From assembly GCA_943736015.1 (NCBI GenBank), contig OX031064.1:40971361-41035360 (forward strand): a stretch of DNA of 64,000 bases, written 5' to 3'. Each line of letters begins with the position of its first letter. Within the stretch, counting starts at the first letter, position 1. Below are positions 33,517 through 44,037 of the stretch, piece by piece. The position numbers and the translations under genes are program-made. The notes under the pieces were generated by a model. The model was given only the letters and a program-made list of their open reading frames with translations. It was not told the origin of the DNA and did not search any database. The DNA comes from Tridacna crocea (Eukaryota; Mollusca; Bivalvia; Cardiida; Cardiidae).

Positions 33517-33742
33517 CTTAATTTCAGTCTTTGTTTTGGTTGACACTGACATCTCATCTTTGTATGTATTGACAACAATTGTTAGCTACATGTATATGTA
33601 TTGACCCATTAGGTTCTTTGAACTCATCTCCCTCCACTCCCTCCAGAGTGACACCTTTAAGTCATCTGTGCCATCTTGAGATCTTAACTGTCTTGACCTG
33701 GACGTCTGTCCCTCTGACCTGCACAATCTTCACAATCTCTTC
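33517..33742 (-). pseudogene. OB-fold (RPA-like) exon, copy C
   Basis: Acceptor TTTTAG/GAAG and donor AAG/GTATTA are both kept. Shares the frameshift before DGTDDLKVSLWREW seen in A and B. It has an extra insertion/deletion around 33578-33595 (ACATATACATGTAGC), so the GQYIQLT strand is disrupted. Confidence 0.45.
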
Positions 33743-34339
33743 CTAAAACAGATACAAAGAAATATAACCAAATGATAGCCATACAAAAATCTGAACAGTA
33801 TTTAACTTAACATTCTTCTTTTATCAAAGATGCATATTGTAGATTGATGCAACATCAAGTTATTGTCCAAAGAATTGAAGAGGGCCTTTCTTCAATTATT
33901 CATTGAAATGTCATAACAGTTCAAAGAAAATATCTGTTTAGTGCAATAGTTTGACTTCTTTCATTTTTTATCTGAAATTCAATCGTTTTATATGTTTGAA
34001 TGCTTGAATTTCATAGAACTTTTTTTTCGCTGGTTGAATATTGGTGTTGTTGGGTGATTTCCCAAATGCCTGAGCGTTCACATAGGAAGACCGATTACTG
34101 ACGTAATCGACTTCCAACAAGCTCAGATTTTCCGAGCGCGAGATGAGGATCTTCGATGATATTATTATCGTTCTTTCGGCCACTTGTACGCCTGTAAATT
34201 TTCTTTAGCGTTGATTCATAAGTTTTAGCCGATCAGTTTAAATATCAATAAACAAAGGTTCCTTTATTTCCATAATAAAAGAACAGATACCGACAGAAAA
34301 CACCGTAAAGCGACAGAGAAGTTAATTTTTCAATACGAT

Positions 34340-34920
34340 AATACTTTTGTACTTTTTGTTTTTTCTTATAACTGTGGTTCTTACACAAATGTGAACTAAA
34401 CTATCTAAATGTGCACTTTTTGAAAGCTAATCGTTGACTAAATAAATTCATATTTCTGTCGTTAAAACTTTAGAAGTTCTGTAATTACTGAAATAGTTTA
34501 CTTCGAGCCCGCTTGTAGTGAGCGCGACATAGTGGTCACAATTTCACTTTTGTGTATATGCGTGCCTGCGTGCTTGTTCATGTGAAAAGTGTCATTTGGG
34601 GACACGCATGACTATAGGGCCTTCCAAGTAGGGACGGACATTAACTGGGGAGTCCCCATTTGGAAAAACCTCGGAAAAAATGGCATTTATACATTATTTT
34701 TTAGCTTGCTCTATGTCACAAACTGACCACTGGACAATCAAGCAAACGGATGAGTACATATGGAAGAGCATTAATCATTTTGAGAAAGTTCAGATAATCA
34801 GAGGGCTTGGAGAGCTTTTGCAAAGTTTGGTTCTCGGCCATGCGTCCGTCTGCCCCGAAATAAACCTTGTGCAATAAGTTTTTAATTTAATTTTAGTCTG
34901 AGCCGGATTTACCGAATATT
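34340..34920 (+). repeat. Dispersed block R1, copy 1
   Basis: Matches 36990-37510 over several hundred bases. Shared words: AAGTTCTGTAATTACTGAA versus a variant, GAGCCCGCTTGTAGTGAG, GGGGACACGCA, CCTTCCAAGTAGGGAC, CGAAATAAACCTTGTG. Contains one arm of the GGGGAC fold-back family. No gene; the 65-codon frame at 34680 lies in the repeat. Confidence 0.65.
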
Positions 34921-35010
34921 TGGATCGTCGTAGGCATCACTCCTTTTCAAAATTGGAGAGATTTCGTCTAAAAACATGACAAATCGACGTATTCGATATT
35001 TGATAAAAAA

Positions 35011-36390
35011 AACAAGAGGGCCTGGATCGCTCATCTGAATCTTTGAGATGACCATAGCCTATTTTTTTTTTTTTTTTTTTTTTAGGTATTGAAACATTGG
35101 AACCAAAATTTATCATTTTGCTAAGCAATTTTCAAAAGGTCACCTGTAAAATTAATTTCGAAATCTGACCATCAGTTTCAAAAAGAAGAATTTTTAAGAA
35201 TTCTTAATTTCTGTATAAGAGCAAGTATCCCCCATCCACGATGTTTCTTGATGGATCAAAATTTACGAACAAGTTTTGAAAAGGGCCACCCAAGGAACAT
35301 TTCGGAAAATTTCTTTTAAAATCTGACCAGGGGTTTCAGAGAAAGAGAATTTTCAAGAATTTCATCATGTCCATATAGTGCAAGGATCACCCAAGGACAT
35401 CTCTGTTAAATTATTTTAAAATCTGACTAGGGTTTCAGAGAAGAAGAATTTTCAAGAATTTCTTCATTTCCCTATAGTGCAAGTAGCCTCCATTCACCAG
35501 AGCCATGTTTCTTCACGGATCAAAATTTCGTGAACAATTTTTAAAAAGGGTCACCCAAGGATCATCTCTGTGAAATCAATTCAAAATCTGTCCAACCGTT
35601 TTAGAGAAGAAGAATTTTTAAAAATTTCTTCATTTCCCTATGGTGCAAGTAGCCCCCATTCACCAGAGCCATATTTCTTGACCAATCAAAATTTCGCAAA
35701 CACTTTTTAAAAAGGGTCACCCAAGGAACATCCCTGAGAAATTATTTCAAAATCTGACCAGCCGTTTCAGAGAAGATGATTTTTTAAGAATTCTTTCATT
35801 TCTGTATAGTGCAAGTAGCCCCCATTCACCAGAGCCACAATTTTTGACAGATCAAAATTTCACAAAGAATTTTTGAAAAGGGTCATCTAAGGAACATATC
35901 TGTGAAATTGTTTCAAAATCCGACCAGCGGTTTCAGAGGAGAAGATTTTTAACGATTTCCTTGATTTCTGTATAGTGCAAGGAGCCCCCATTCACCAGAG
36001 CCACAATTTTTGACGGATCAAAATTTCACGAACAATTTTTGAAAAGGGTCACCCAAGGAACATATCTGTGAAATAATTTTAAAATCCGACCAGCGGTTTC
36101 AGAGGAGAAGAATTTGCTAAAAAATTCCATTTGGTTGCCATGGCAACCAGAGTTTTTGACGGAATCAAATTCTGTGAAGAATTTTTAAAGAGGACCTCCC
36201 AAAGAACATTTCTGCCAAGTTTGGTATAATTTAGCCCAGCGGTTTAGGACGAGTTGATGTTTAAAGAATTGTTGACGACGCACGACGCACGACGCACGAC
36301 GGACGACGCACGACGGACGACGGACACCCTGTGACCCTAAAAGCTCCCCTTCAAGCACGTTGTGCTCAGGTAAGCTAAAAACTATCTTGT
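35011..36390 (+). repeat. Tandem-core element, type 3, long copy
   Basis: Head AACAAGAGGGCCTGGATCGC and a T-rich tract, then about six core units marked by ATCAAAATTT at 35256, 35517, 35686, 35853, 36018 and (as ATCAAATTCT) 36163. Core spacing is about 166 bp, with one unit shortened. Recurrent words: AGTAGCCCCCATTCACCAGA, GGTCACCCAAGGAACAT, CAGCGGTTTCAGAG. The tail is a GACGCACGACGGACGACGG run (36271-36325) and AAGCTCCCCTTCAAGCACG. The layout matches bivalve pearl/Helentron-like non-autonomous elements. Confidence 0.75.
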
Positions 36391-36989
36391 TTAAGTGATA
36401 AAGCACTCAATTCTCAGCTGATGCGTTTCAACCTGTTTTCTCAATTCTATTTTTATCGCACAGATGTTAAGTATACTATCTATATTGGGACATACTTAGC
36501 ACAGAGTATAGGTTGAATAAGTTTGTAATTTTGTTAAACTAAAAACATTGCGAAGAATAAGTTAATCTTTATCAATATATCATCAATCTCTCATCTCACT
36601 TTCAAAGCTGATTTTTTTTATGAATTTATTCCTGAATGAGTCTTTCTATCAAGAAACATGTTGGCAATAAAAAAAAAATGACTTGGATATAAATTCATTA
36701 TTTGATGAACACATACGGAAAACAGTGTGAAAATTTAGTTAGACACCATATTTAGTGAGGAAAACATACACACAAGAAAATGTTTATGAAAGGGATCTAG
36801 AGAATAATATAAAGTAAGAATGTGAAGAACTGTCTTTTTTTTTTTTAACTGTTTGCTTATCAAAATCTTTTATATTTAAATCTCAACACTTCATGAGTAA
36901 ATGAGAATTTCTCTGAAAAGAATTCTGACGAGTTTACCAATTTAAAATGTTATAGTTGTCTAGTATTTGCGATAATACTTTTAATGTTT
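36391..36989. other. Unassigned spacer
   Basis: ACTCAATTCTCAGCTGATGCG at its left edge recurs at 37521, suggesting repeat breakpoints. GTTAAACTAAAAACATT with AAGAATAAGTT recurs at 38370. No gene. Confidence 0.4.
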
Positions 36990-37510
36990 TTTCCTTATAA
37001 CTCTGCTCCTTACACAAATGTGAACAGAACTATTGAAAGATAATCTTTGACTAAATGAATTCATATTTCTGTCAAAAAACTTTAGAAGTTCTATAAGAAC
37101 TGAATTAATTTATGTCGAGCCCGCTTGTAGTGAGTTCTACGTAGTTGTCACAATTTCACTTTTGTGTATGTGCTCGCCTGGGTGATTGTTCATGTGAAAG
37201 GTGTCATTTGGGGACACACAAGTGTATTGGACCTTCCATGTGGGGGACGCACGTTAACTGGGGACGTCCCCATTTGGAGAAATCTCGGAAAATGGCATTT
37301 GCACAATATCTAGAGCTTCCTCTATGTCACAATCTAACAATTGGACAATCGAGCAATTGAATGGGGACATATTGAATACAATCAATAAATTCGAAAAAGT
37401 TAAGATAATCAGAGGGCCTGGAGAGCTTTTGCAAAGGTTTGGTTCTCGTCCATGCGTTCGTCTGCCCCGAAATAAACCTTGTGGAATAAGTCTATAACTT
37501 AAGTTCAGTC
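36990..37510 (+). repeat. Dispersed block R1, copy 2
   Basis: Direct-repeat partner of 34340-34920, with the GGGGACGTCCCC palindrome intact at 37260-37271. Confidence 0.65.
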
Positions 37511-37551
37511 TGAGCCGGATACTCAATTCTCAGTTGATGCGTTTCAACCTG

Positions 37552-38316
37552 TTAAAGGTGGGTACTTAGAAATTTCACAACACACCAAATCAAAAAATAT
37601 ATATATCACTGAAATTTTTATGATACAAATCAGCAATAATTAAGAACCATAAAATTACCGAAAAAAAAATTTTTGATGGTATTCCCTTAACCCTTTCCCA
37701 AACCATCCCTGGTTTTTACGGGGTCTGGAATAATAGCCTTTTGAAAACATTGTGGGAAAAGGAGAAAATGCTTAAACCAGCATTTTCTCCTTTTCCCACA
37801 ATGTTTTCTACCCTATCATAGACTGAAATCGTCTTTTCAGCAAGAGTTGAATTGACGTCTGCAAATGCTTTCAATTTGGTCTAGTCCAAAAGTTTGTCGT
37901 TTGGGAAAGGGTTAAAAGGCTACGTAGCCACTTAAGCTATTTTTAGATTTCGCGCCAAAAATTTAAAAAAGCATTGTGGGAATGTTAAGTGACTGGCACG
38001 TGACTAATGACGCTTAAATTCCATTACATAACAAACATGTACAAATTTTTTCATAATATCTTCTCCAGACGCTATGTTTGAAGCTTCGTCTGTGTATTTG
38101 CAGTATGTAAATGAGCGAGTTGTTCGTTTAAAAATAGAACGTGTTTCCCGTCAATGTCGACCTTGGCCGTAGGAAATCTTATATTTTTCGTGTTGTCGGG
38201 TGGTTTTCGACTACTGGAGTTTTATGAATGACGATTGTAAGGCTTTGGGAGTATAAGGATGGTATTTTTGTATTTTTGTAAAGTTTTCGTCCCAAATTCT
38301 GAAGGGCCGGCTTTAA
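37552..38316 (+). mobile_element. Family-2 TTAA element with nested family-1 MITE
   Basis: Left end TTAAAGGTGGGTACTTAG, right end GGGCCGGCTTTAA. Removing the nested insert leaves about 540 bp, close to the other full copies (544 and 556 bp). Confidence 0.85.
37687..37915 (-). mobile_element. Family-1 MITE nested in family 2, TTAA duplicated
   Basis: Sits exactly in the TTAA of the family-2 word CCCTTAAAAGG: the filled site reads CCC-TTAA-CCCTTTCCC at the left and GGGAAAGGG-TTAA-AAGG at the right. Empty sites are visible at 11411 and 54302. The core palindrome is close to perfect around 37775. Confidence 0.95.
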
Positions 38317-38758
38317 GTGTATCATCTAAATTGGGACTTAAGAGTATAGGCTTAATAAGTTTATAATTTTGTTAAACTAAAAAACATTTTGAAGAATAAG
38401 TTTATCTTTTACCGTCGGATCTCTACTGGACATTCGGTCTTGTGAACTGAAGAATCTTGTTTTTACACGACAGATCCATCAGACCGATGGCGTTTCAGAA
38501 AGAATTCCCTCTTTTAACCAATCATTAGTAAATCACTCAAAATTGCCCTCAATCTTATTCTCTAGAACACGATGGTGAAAGGAAACAAATTGATAAGTCT
38601 TTGAAAAGACATGTTAAATGAGGACATGATGAAAAAGAGAAATTCAATGAAATAGTTCAGATATTCACAGAGTCCAGAGGTTAGGGTTGCGTGCATCCGT
38701 CTCTCCTTTCATAAATAATTATACCCCGCTTACAAAGAATCGTAATATAATAAAGTTG
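38317..38758. other. Unassigned spacer
   Basis: The left part (38325-38410) matches 36468-36570. No gene recognised. Confidence 0.4.
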
Positions 38759-39335
38759 GTGTAACCACACTGATCAACGTGAGCCGCGGACACCATGTGT
38801 TCTCGGTACACCAGATCGAATCTTCCATGGAAGAACTGGAGGTGGTGTAAGTATTTTCATTTTTATGGACCTGATTTACCTAGATAGAAATGTTGATTTA
38901 CAGCAATGTCAAGACGAATGATTGATCTGTTACATACATACTAGGGAATAACAATACCATCATCTAAGCGAGCTGTGGCTTTGTGAGCAACTGGGGTCTT
39001 ATTGTTTTGAAGTTTATTGCCGAATTCTGGACAAAATTCCAAACCATTGTTCATTTTACAACTTTGTATGATAAGATAAATGTATTCCCTAAAGGAACAC
39101 AAAATTTCACTTAGAAATGTCCATCCAAAGCTAAGATATATGTTTTTGAATGGATGAGGAGAAGTCTGTTAAATAAAATTCTTAGAAATAAACACGTAGA
39201 CGAACAAACGCACGCATGTAAATGTATGAAGGGTACAACGCCATTCTAACAGTTGGCCAAGCGGAATTGAAAATTATTTAAACTAAGAATCAGGACAAAT
39301 GTGGTAAATAATGTACACACTGTATTAGTTTATAC

Positions 39336-39418
39336 GATTTTTTCTTTATGGACAATGTTTTTTCTAAGCCATCTTTCCCAGGGACATCAAAGCTCGTGAT
39401 TGCCTGGTAATGGGTTAA
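39336..39418 (+). mobile_element. Family-1 MITE, right-end fragment
   Basis: GGACAATGTTTTTTCTAAGC to CCTGGTAATGGGTTAA inside the long-TIR element. Confidence 0.65.
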
Positions 39419-40079
39419 TACGCCATTCATTAAACTGAAACGCTGTAAAAAAGGAACATGTCTTGCACCAATATTGGAGGCAATGACCGGTCACTTGTGA
39501 TCAAGCATCGTAGGTCTACTTCGTAAATTGCCGTAATATTGCAAATATTTCAAAAAAGCAAGTGCTAGAAGTAATGGAATTGAGTTGAACATGCTATTTA
39601 TCAGGTAATGGACCGTAGTGAAATAATGTTTACAAAAATAGTCTTCGAATACAGCCCATGCATCGAGCTTCAGGCAGAAATACTGATGATTTAAAGGTTG
39701 GTGTCCAGTTACCCCAAGCTTTTTCTGATCTGGTGTCCATGTACATACAGTGAAAATAAAATTGGTGTCTTGTTAGCATATTTTCCTCTACCCAGGTCCA
39801 TTCAAAAACGTATATCTTCGCTTTGGATGGACATTTCTAAGTGAAATTTTGTGTTCCTTTAGGGAATACATTTTTATCACATGACATCCCTTGTTTTCAG
39901 TGTAATATAACCATTACGAATTTTCTTATCTCAGACTCGTTTGAGATCACTTTTGTGTGACGTCATTTTTGACGTCATTTTGTACGCATTTCATACAGGC
40001 GAATGGGTCTCTTGGAAAATAACGCGGTTGCATTTACGAATGTTCTTGCATCACCTGTCTATATTTTGTGAAATATCGT

Positions 40080-40245
40080 TATGTGATAAAAAGAATCTGA
40101 CATTCGTGGGCGTTTGAGATAAAATTCTATTAAACTCGTCAAGGAAAATGTTATTAAGCTCGCCAAAGGCTCGCTTAATAATATTTCCCTAGACTCGTTT
40201 AATAAAATCTTATCTCAAAAGCCAACTCATGTCAGATCCTATATA
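40080..40245. mobile_element. Hairpin insertion in the right arm of the long-TIR element
   Basis: GATAAAAAGAATCTGACATT at the left and GTCAGATCCTATATATC at the right are imperfect inverses. GAGATAAAATTCTATTAAAC and GTTTAATAAAATCTTATCTC pair inward, meeting around GCTCGCC AAA GGCTCGC near 40170. The left arm of the host element lacks this stretch. Confidence 0.55.
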
Positions 40246-40456
40246 TCTTATCATTCAAAGTTGTAAAATGAACAATGGTTTGGGATTTTGTCCAAAATTT
40301 GGGAATAAAGTTCAAAACAATAAGACGCAGGTTGCTCATAAAGCCACAGCTCGCTTAGATGATGGTATTATTATTCCCTACTTTGTATGTAAACAGATCA
40401 ATCATTCGTCTTGACATTGCTGTAAATCAACATTTCTGTGTAGGTAAGACAGGTCC

Positions 40457-40715
40457 ATCCTCGGATACCCCGGGGTCTCCCTTTTTGCTACGCTACATCG
40501 ACCCCTGGGACAATTGACTAATAAAACTTTGAATAAGCCGCCGAAAATCGATACGAAACGTCATAGCGTACAGTCCACTCGCCCATCACAAAATGATGAT
40601 GGAACAAATGAAAAGCCAGCATTCGGCCAGCGGTAAAGCGAGGGAAATTCAATTAATTGTCCCAGGGGTCGATGTAGCGTAGCGAGTAGGGAGACCCCGG
40701 GGTATCCGAGGATGA
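40457..40715. mobile_element. MULE-like MITE, 259 bp, 9-bp target duplication
   Basis: Terminal inverted repeats start ATCCTCGGATACCCCGGGG; the two termini pair over about 60 bp through CTACGCTACATCGACCCCTG. Flanked by GACAGGTCC on both sides (40448-40456, 40716-40724). The opposite arm of the host element shows the empty site. A 9-10 bp duplication with long inverted repeats fits Mutator-like elements. Non-coding. Confidence 0.8.
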
Positions 40716-40833
40716 GACAGGTCCATGAAAATGAAAATACTTACACCACCACCGGTTCTTCCATGGAAAATCCGATCTGGTGTACCGAGAACACATATGG
40801 TGTCTGCGGCTCACGTTGATTTAGTGTGGTAAC

Positions 40834-41686
40834 GCTAGTTATTTCAATCATATTAAGAAAATTGGGTAACACTAGTAGCGATCTGTTTGATACAGAACTT
40901 AATATTGTATGGGTTTAACGCTACGTTCAACAATTTGTCAGCTAAATTACGGCGCTTGTGCTCTAGACTATGTAATTTCTTACACAAATACAGCATCCAA
41001 TCCGAGCCACCAGCTGCTCATTCTATGTAAAAGAAGTACATTTCATTCGCACATTGGTGGGAGACAAAGGCAGCTTGCCAAACATACTATCGTCAGTTCA
41101 TTGTTTATTGATACTATACATGCGTCCAGAGAACATGGTACAATTCAATGTTACAATAAATGTTTTAAACATGTGACAGAACAGGGACACACCCTAAAAT
41201 TCTTCTATTTTTGTGTAAACTATTATGCGTCGTGGAAAAAGGAGAAAATGCTAATTACAAGCATTCTTCAAACCCCCCCCCCCATTTCTGAACTCTCTTC
41301 TACTCCTCAGAGACCACTATAAAGTGTTTTGTCTGTAAGAGCTGTCAATAGACATGTACAACGGGAGTCGAAAGTCGAGAACGAAAGCCTAAAGCGAAAA
41401 ACTCCAGGGGTCGTCTCAGCATTTCCAACAATGTACATGTATGTAAAACTAATTCGAATTGGACATGCAGTGATGCTCGATAGCCGAGAACGAAAGCCGA
41501 AATGAGAAAAACTCATGTTCCTGTTATGTTATGTTTAACTTTTCCAAATAGCGTTAGCTTTTCCGAGCAATATTTCAGATTCAGAGGATAACAGAGGATA
41601 CGACAGGTCTATGTTTTTCCTAATGCATACCAACGCACTACAGATATAAACTGTTTTGAACAGTTCAATAAGTACATCCATGTATG
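40834..41686. other. Spacer with an unsupported 137-codon frame
   Basis: The plus-strand frame 40909-41322 is the longest nearby but shows no domain or signal, and its 3' third runs into a family-1 MITE scrap (GGAAAAAGGAGAAAATGC, 41234) and a poly-C run. It is probably not a gene. Confidence 0.4.
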
Positions 41687-41936
41687 TTTTATGATGCATG
41701 TTATCAGGCTAATGAAACAATTTGTTTTCCAAACTCAACGATACAATGTTTACTTGAATGTACATCAATAAAATTTTTGCTGATAACTTAATATGCGTAT
41801 CGTGAAGAATTATGTTCTTTTGAAGAATTTCACAGTCAACTGTCTCAAGATTAAGATGGAAACATTGACAAAAAATCAAATTTGCTTGGAATATGCAGTT
41901 GTTTTTTATTTATGTTAATACATTTTTTAACTCTTT
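41687..41936 (+). repeat. Dispersed block R2, copy 1
   Basis: Matches 46533-46795 closely and 45113-45330 more weakly. Shared words: AGGCTAATGAAACAATTTG, CCAAACTCAACGATACAATG, ATCAATAAAATTTTTGCTGA. Confidence 0.65.
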
Positions 41937-42015
41937 TCCCGACCTTTAAAGATGTTAACAAAGAAGCCTTTTGAAAACATTGCTGGAAAAAGATAAAATG
42001 CTGGTAAAATGCTAC
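41937..42015 (-). mobile_element. Family-1 MITE fragment
   Basis: TTAACTCTTTTCCC to GCTGGAAAAAGATAAAATGC. Orthologous with 46796-46969, at the same place in block R2. Its left half is replaced by the unit fragment that follows. Confidence 0.6.
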
Positions 42016-42019
42016 CCTT

Positions 42020-42189
42020 TCCAAAACAAAGTGGGAAAAGAAGAAAATAATAGTAACCTGCATTTTCTTAGTTTTACACAATAATTTCTACCCTTTTTGA
42101 TACAAGTTTTACTAATTTGAAGATTTATTATGTTGTCTGCAACATCTTTCAATTATGACCAGTTATAAAAATTTTGTCTTCTGGTTATA
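42020..42189 (+). repeat. Isolated fragment of the A/B/C unit
   Basis: Matches unit A 6925-7080: AGAAGAAAATAATAGTAACC, TTTTCTTAGTTTTACACAAT, TCTTCTGGTTATAGTT. The fragment stops where unit A has the TTAA of its MITE. Confidence 0.65.
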
Positions 42190-42956
42190 GTTGATTAACG
42201 ATATGGATGACATTTGGGTCGATTTTTCTAAAATTTTATTTGGGGACGATTTCACCAAAGAAATCGTCCCCAGGGGACGATTTCTCCGGAGTGATAAACA
42301 TAACACGGGCCAAGCAGTTTGGGGACGATTTCTCCAGGGGCCGATTTCTCAAGCATTCCGCTGAAGTAGTCGATATACATAAGAAAAAGTGATAAACATA
42401 ACACGGGCCAATATTCTATATGTAGTTTGCTTTATATATACAATCGCATTTTAGCGGAGACGCGTTTTGTGACACACATGTTCAAATGTCAACACAACGT
42501 TATAGACAAACTCCGAGCAGAGTCTTCGTTCGTTAATCTCACCATACCTGAATGTGAATGATCCGGAGTGCAAGGGAGAGCGTTACAGATATTAACCGTA
42601 TACAGCGCGTAGGAATACACAACTGCCGGATAAAGCTAAGTTCATTAGGTTACGCCTTTATTAGGTCAGTGTTAATTACAAAAACGGGATAAAAACACAC
42701 ACTCGTCAGTTATTAAAGGATTGTAATACCCTTGCAATTCCATGGCGTTTTGCAGATGAAAGCTTTGAGGAAAGGAAAGCATTCACAACGGGTGATAAGC
42801 AATCTCTGTTATATACTTGGGGAACTAGTTGTTTTGGCGGACTCAGCGATATAGAGTGGACACACCGTCCAACATTTTTGTCTGAATAGGCAGCTTACGA
42901 TCCCTATAGGCAAGGGAATCCCTTGAGAGGGATTCCCTGGCCTAAAAATAGAATAT
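42190..42956 (+). repeat. Dispersed repeat family 3, copy 2
   Basis: Shares AACGATATGGATGA, GGGGACGATTTCACC, TTAGCGGAGACGCGTTTTGT and the end GGGATTCCCTGGCCTAAAA with the other copies. An extra 60-80 bp lies near 42505-42585. Confidence 0.6.
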
Positions 42957-43787
42957 TGATTTATGTAAATGATTGTTACGTGGGTCAGGTTAAATGAAGT
43001 AGATAATAACGAGCATTTCATTTCAAATCGTGAAAATCATTAATATCACATACACTCATTGAGTAATCTGGCACTGTTTCACACAAGAAGATAAATATTT
43101 GTCAAAATATGGGCCATGCTCTATGAAAAAGAGACTTAATGCATTTCTTTGATCTATTATACCAAGCAAGGCATCAAATAATTATGGATCTATAAACTCC
43201 ATTTTGTCTAACATTCAACTGAATCATGAAGTAGACTGGTCCATGGAAATACAGAAGATATTTAAACTGCAAACATTGTGGGCCCATGTCAGCCTGGGCA
43301 GACTACACAGGCTGACCTGGGTCTATACTTTTTGCAGTTGCAGCTCCTTTTTTTTTAAAGAGCATGGCTCAATCATGTATGTACACAGGTATTGGCTATG
43401 AGCAACATGACATTGTGGATACCAAACAGATTCAAGCTGCTGTTTGGAAACAGGTGAAATGGTATAGAAAGAGGATCAGACCAGAAAGATCATACCAAAA
43501 TCAGACTAAAAAGATGAATAGAATGCTTTTTGTACAAAAGCGTTTTATTAGTATTTATAAATGATATTGTCTTTCTTCTAAATACTTTTTCAAATGTTGT
43601 CATATTATGAATAAGAAGTTATCCATTTGAAACAATACTTAGACTGCAGTAAGCATTGTTATTTTTCATGTTGGTAAGTCCCACTTTTGTTGAATTTTTA
43701 TATTTTGTAACTACAGCCGGAAACATGACAGGAAACATGATTTGGTTGTCTGAGCAAATGCTTCTTTTTTTCACAATGCTTTCATAT
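42957..43787. other. Unassigned spacer with a small hairpin
   Basis: TCAGCCTGGGCAG and AGGCTGACCTGGG (43288-43322) form a short imperfect stem. Frames at 43204-43564 overlap and show no motif. Confidence 0.4.
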
Positions 43788-44002
43788 TGACTCATTACCA
43801 AACGACAAAATTTTAACTTTGTCCAAATCGAAAGCATTTGCAGATGACAAAATAAAAGTGACTGAAAATTTCAAATATTTTGCGAAGGGCAGAAAACACT
43901 GTGGGAAAAGGAGAAAATGCTGGTTACCTCCTTTTCCCACAATGTTTTCAAAAGGCTTGTTTCAGGGGCGTCAAAGGTAGGGATTGTGTGGTAATGGGTT
44001 AA
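43788..44002 (+). mobile_element. Family-1 TTAA MITE
   Basis: TTGACTCATTACCAAACGAC to GTGGTAATGGGTTAA. The core is shortened to GGTTACCTCCTTTTCCC. Confidence 0.85.
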
Positions 44003-44037
44003 ATATTTTCAAGTGGACATGAACTGTTTTCAGTCAT

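Larger units (their letters stand above)
28189..34116. mobile_element. Unit C: rearranged copy of the triplicated unit
   Basis: Starts with ATCAAAGTACTGAAAGTACT as in B, with TGGAAGTCGATT at 28213, and ends AATCGACTTCCA at 34116. It contains an inverted duplication (30193-32117) not in A or B. At about 33889 it jumps from the equivalent of A 9768 to the equivalent of A 12862, losing the upstream exons. It carries the only intact-looking copy of the last exon. Confidence 0.7.
38759..40833. mobile_element. Long-TIR element, about 2.1 kb
   Basis: The left arm 38759-39170 pairs in inverse with three blocks on the right: 40710-40833, 40225-40456 and 39789-39890. Shared words include ATCAACGTGAGCCGC, TGTGTTCTCGGTACACCAGA, GATGATGGTATTGTTATTCC (varied) and TCCATCCAAAGCTAAGATAT (varied). 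The right-arm blocks are separated by two younger insertions. No transposase frame. Superfamily unassigned because the outer target duplication is unclear. Confidence 0.7.

Noticed and set aside
39920-40010. TGACGTCA-type motifs as a CRE promoter
   Set aside because: They lie inside transposon-derived DNA with no gene downstream.
40909-41322. 137-codon frame as a real gene
   Set aside because: No motif, and its 3' part runs through MITE and poly-C sequence.
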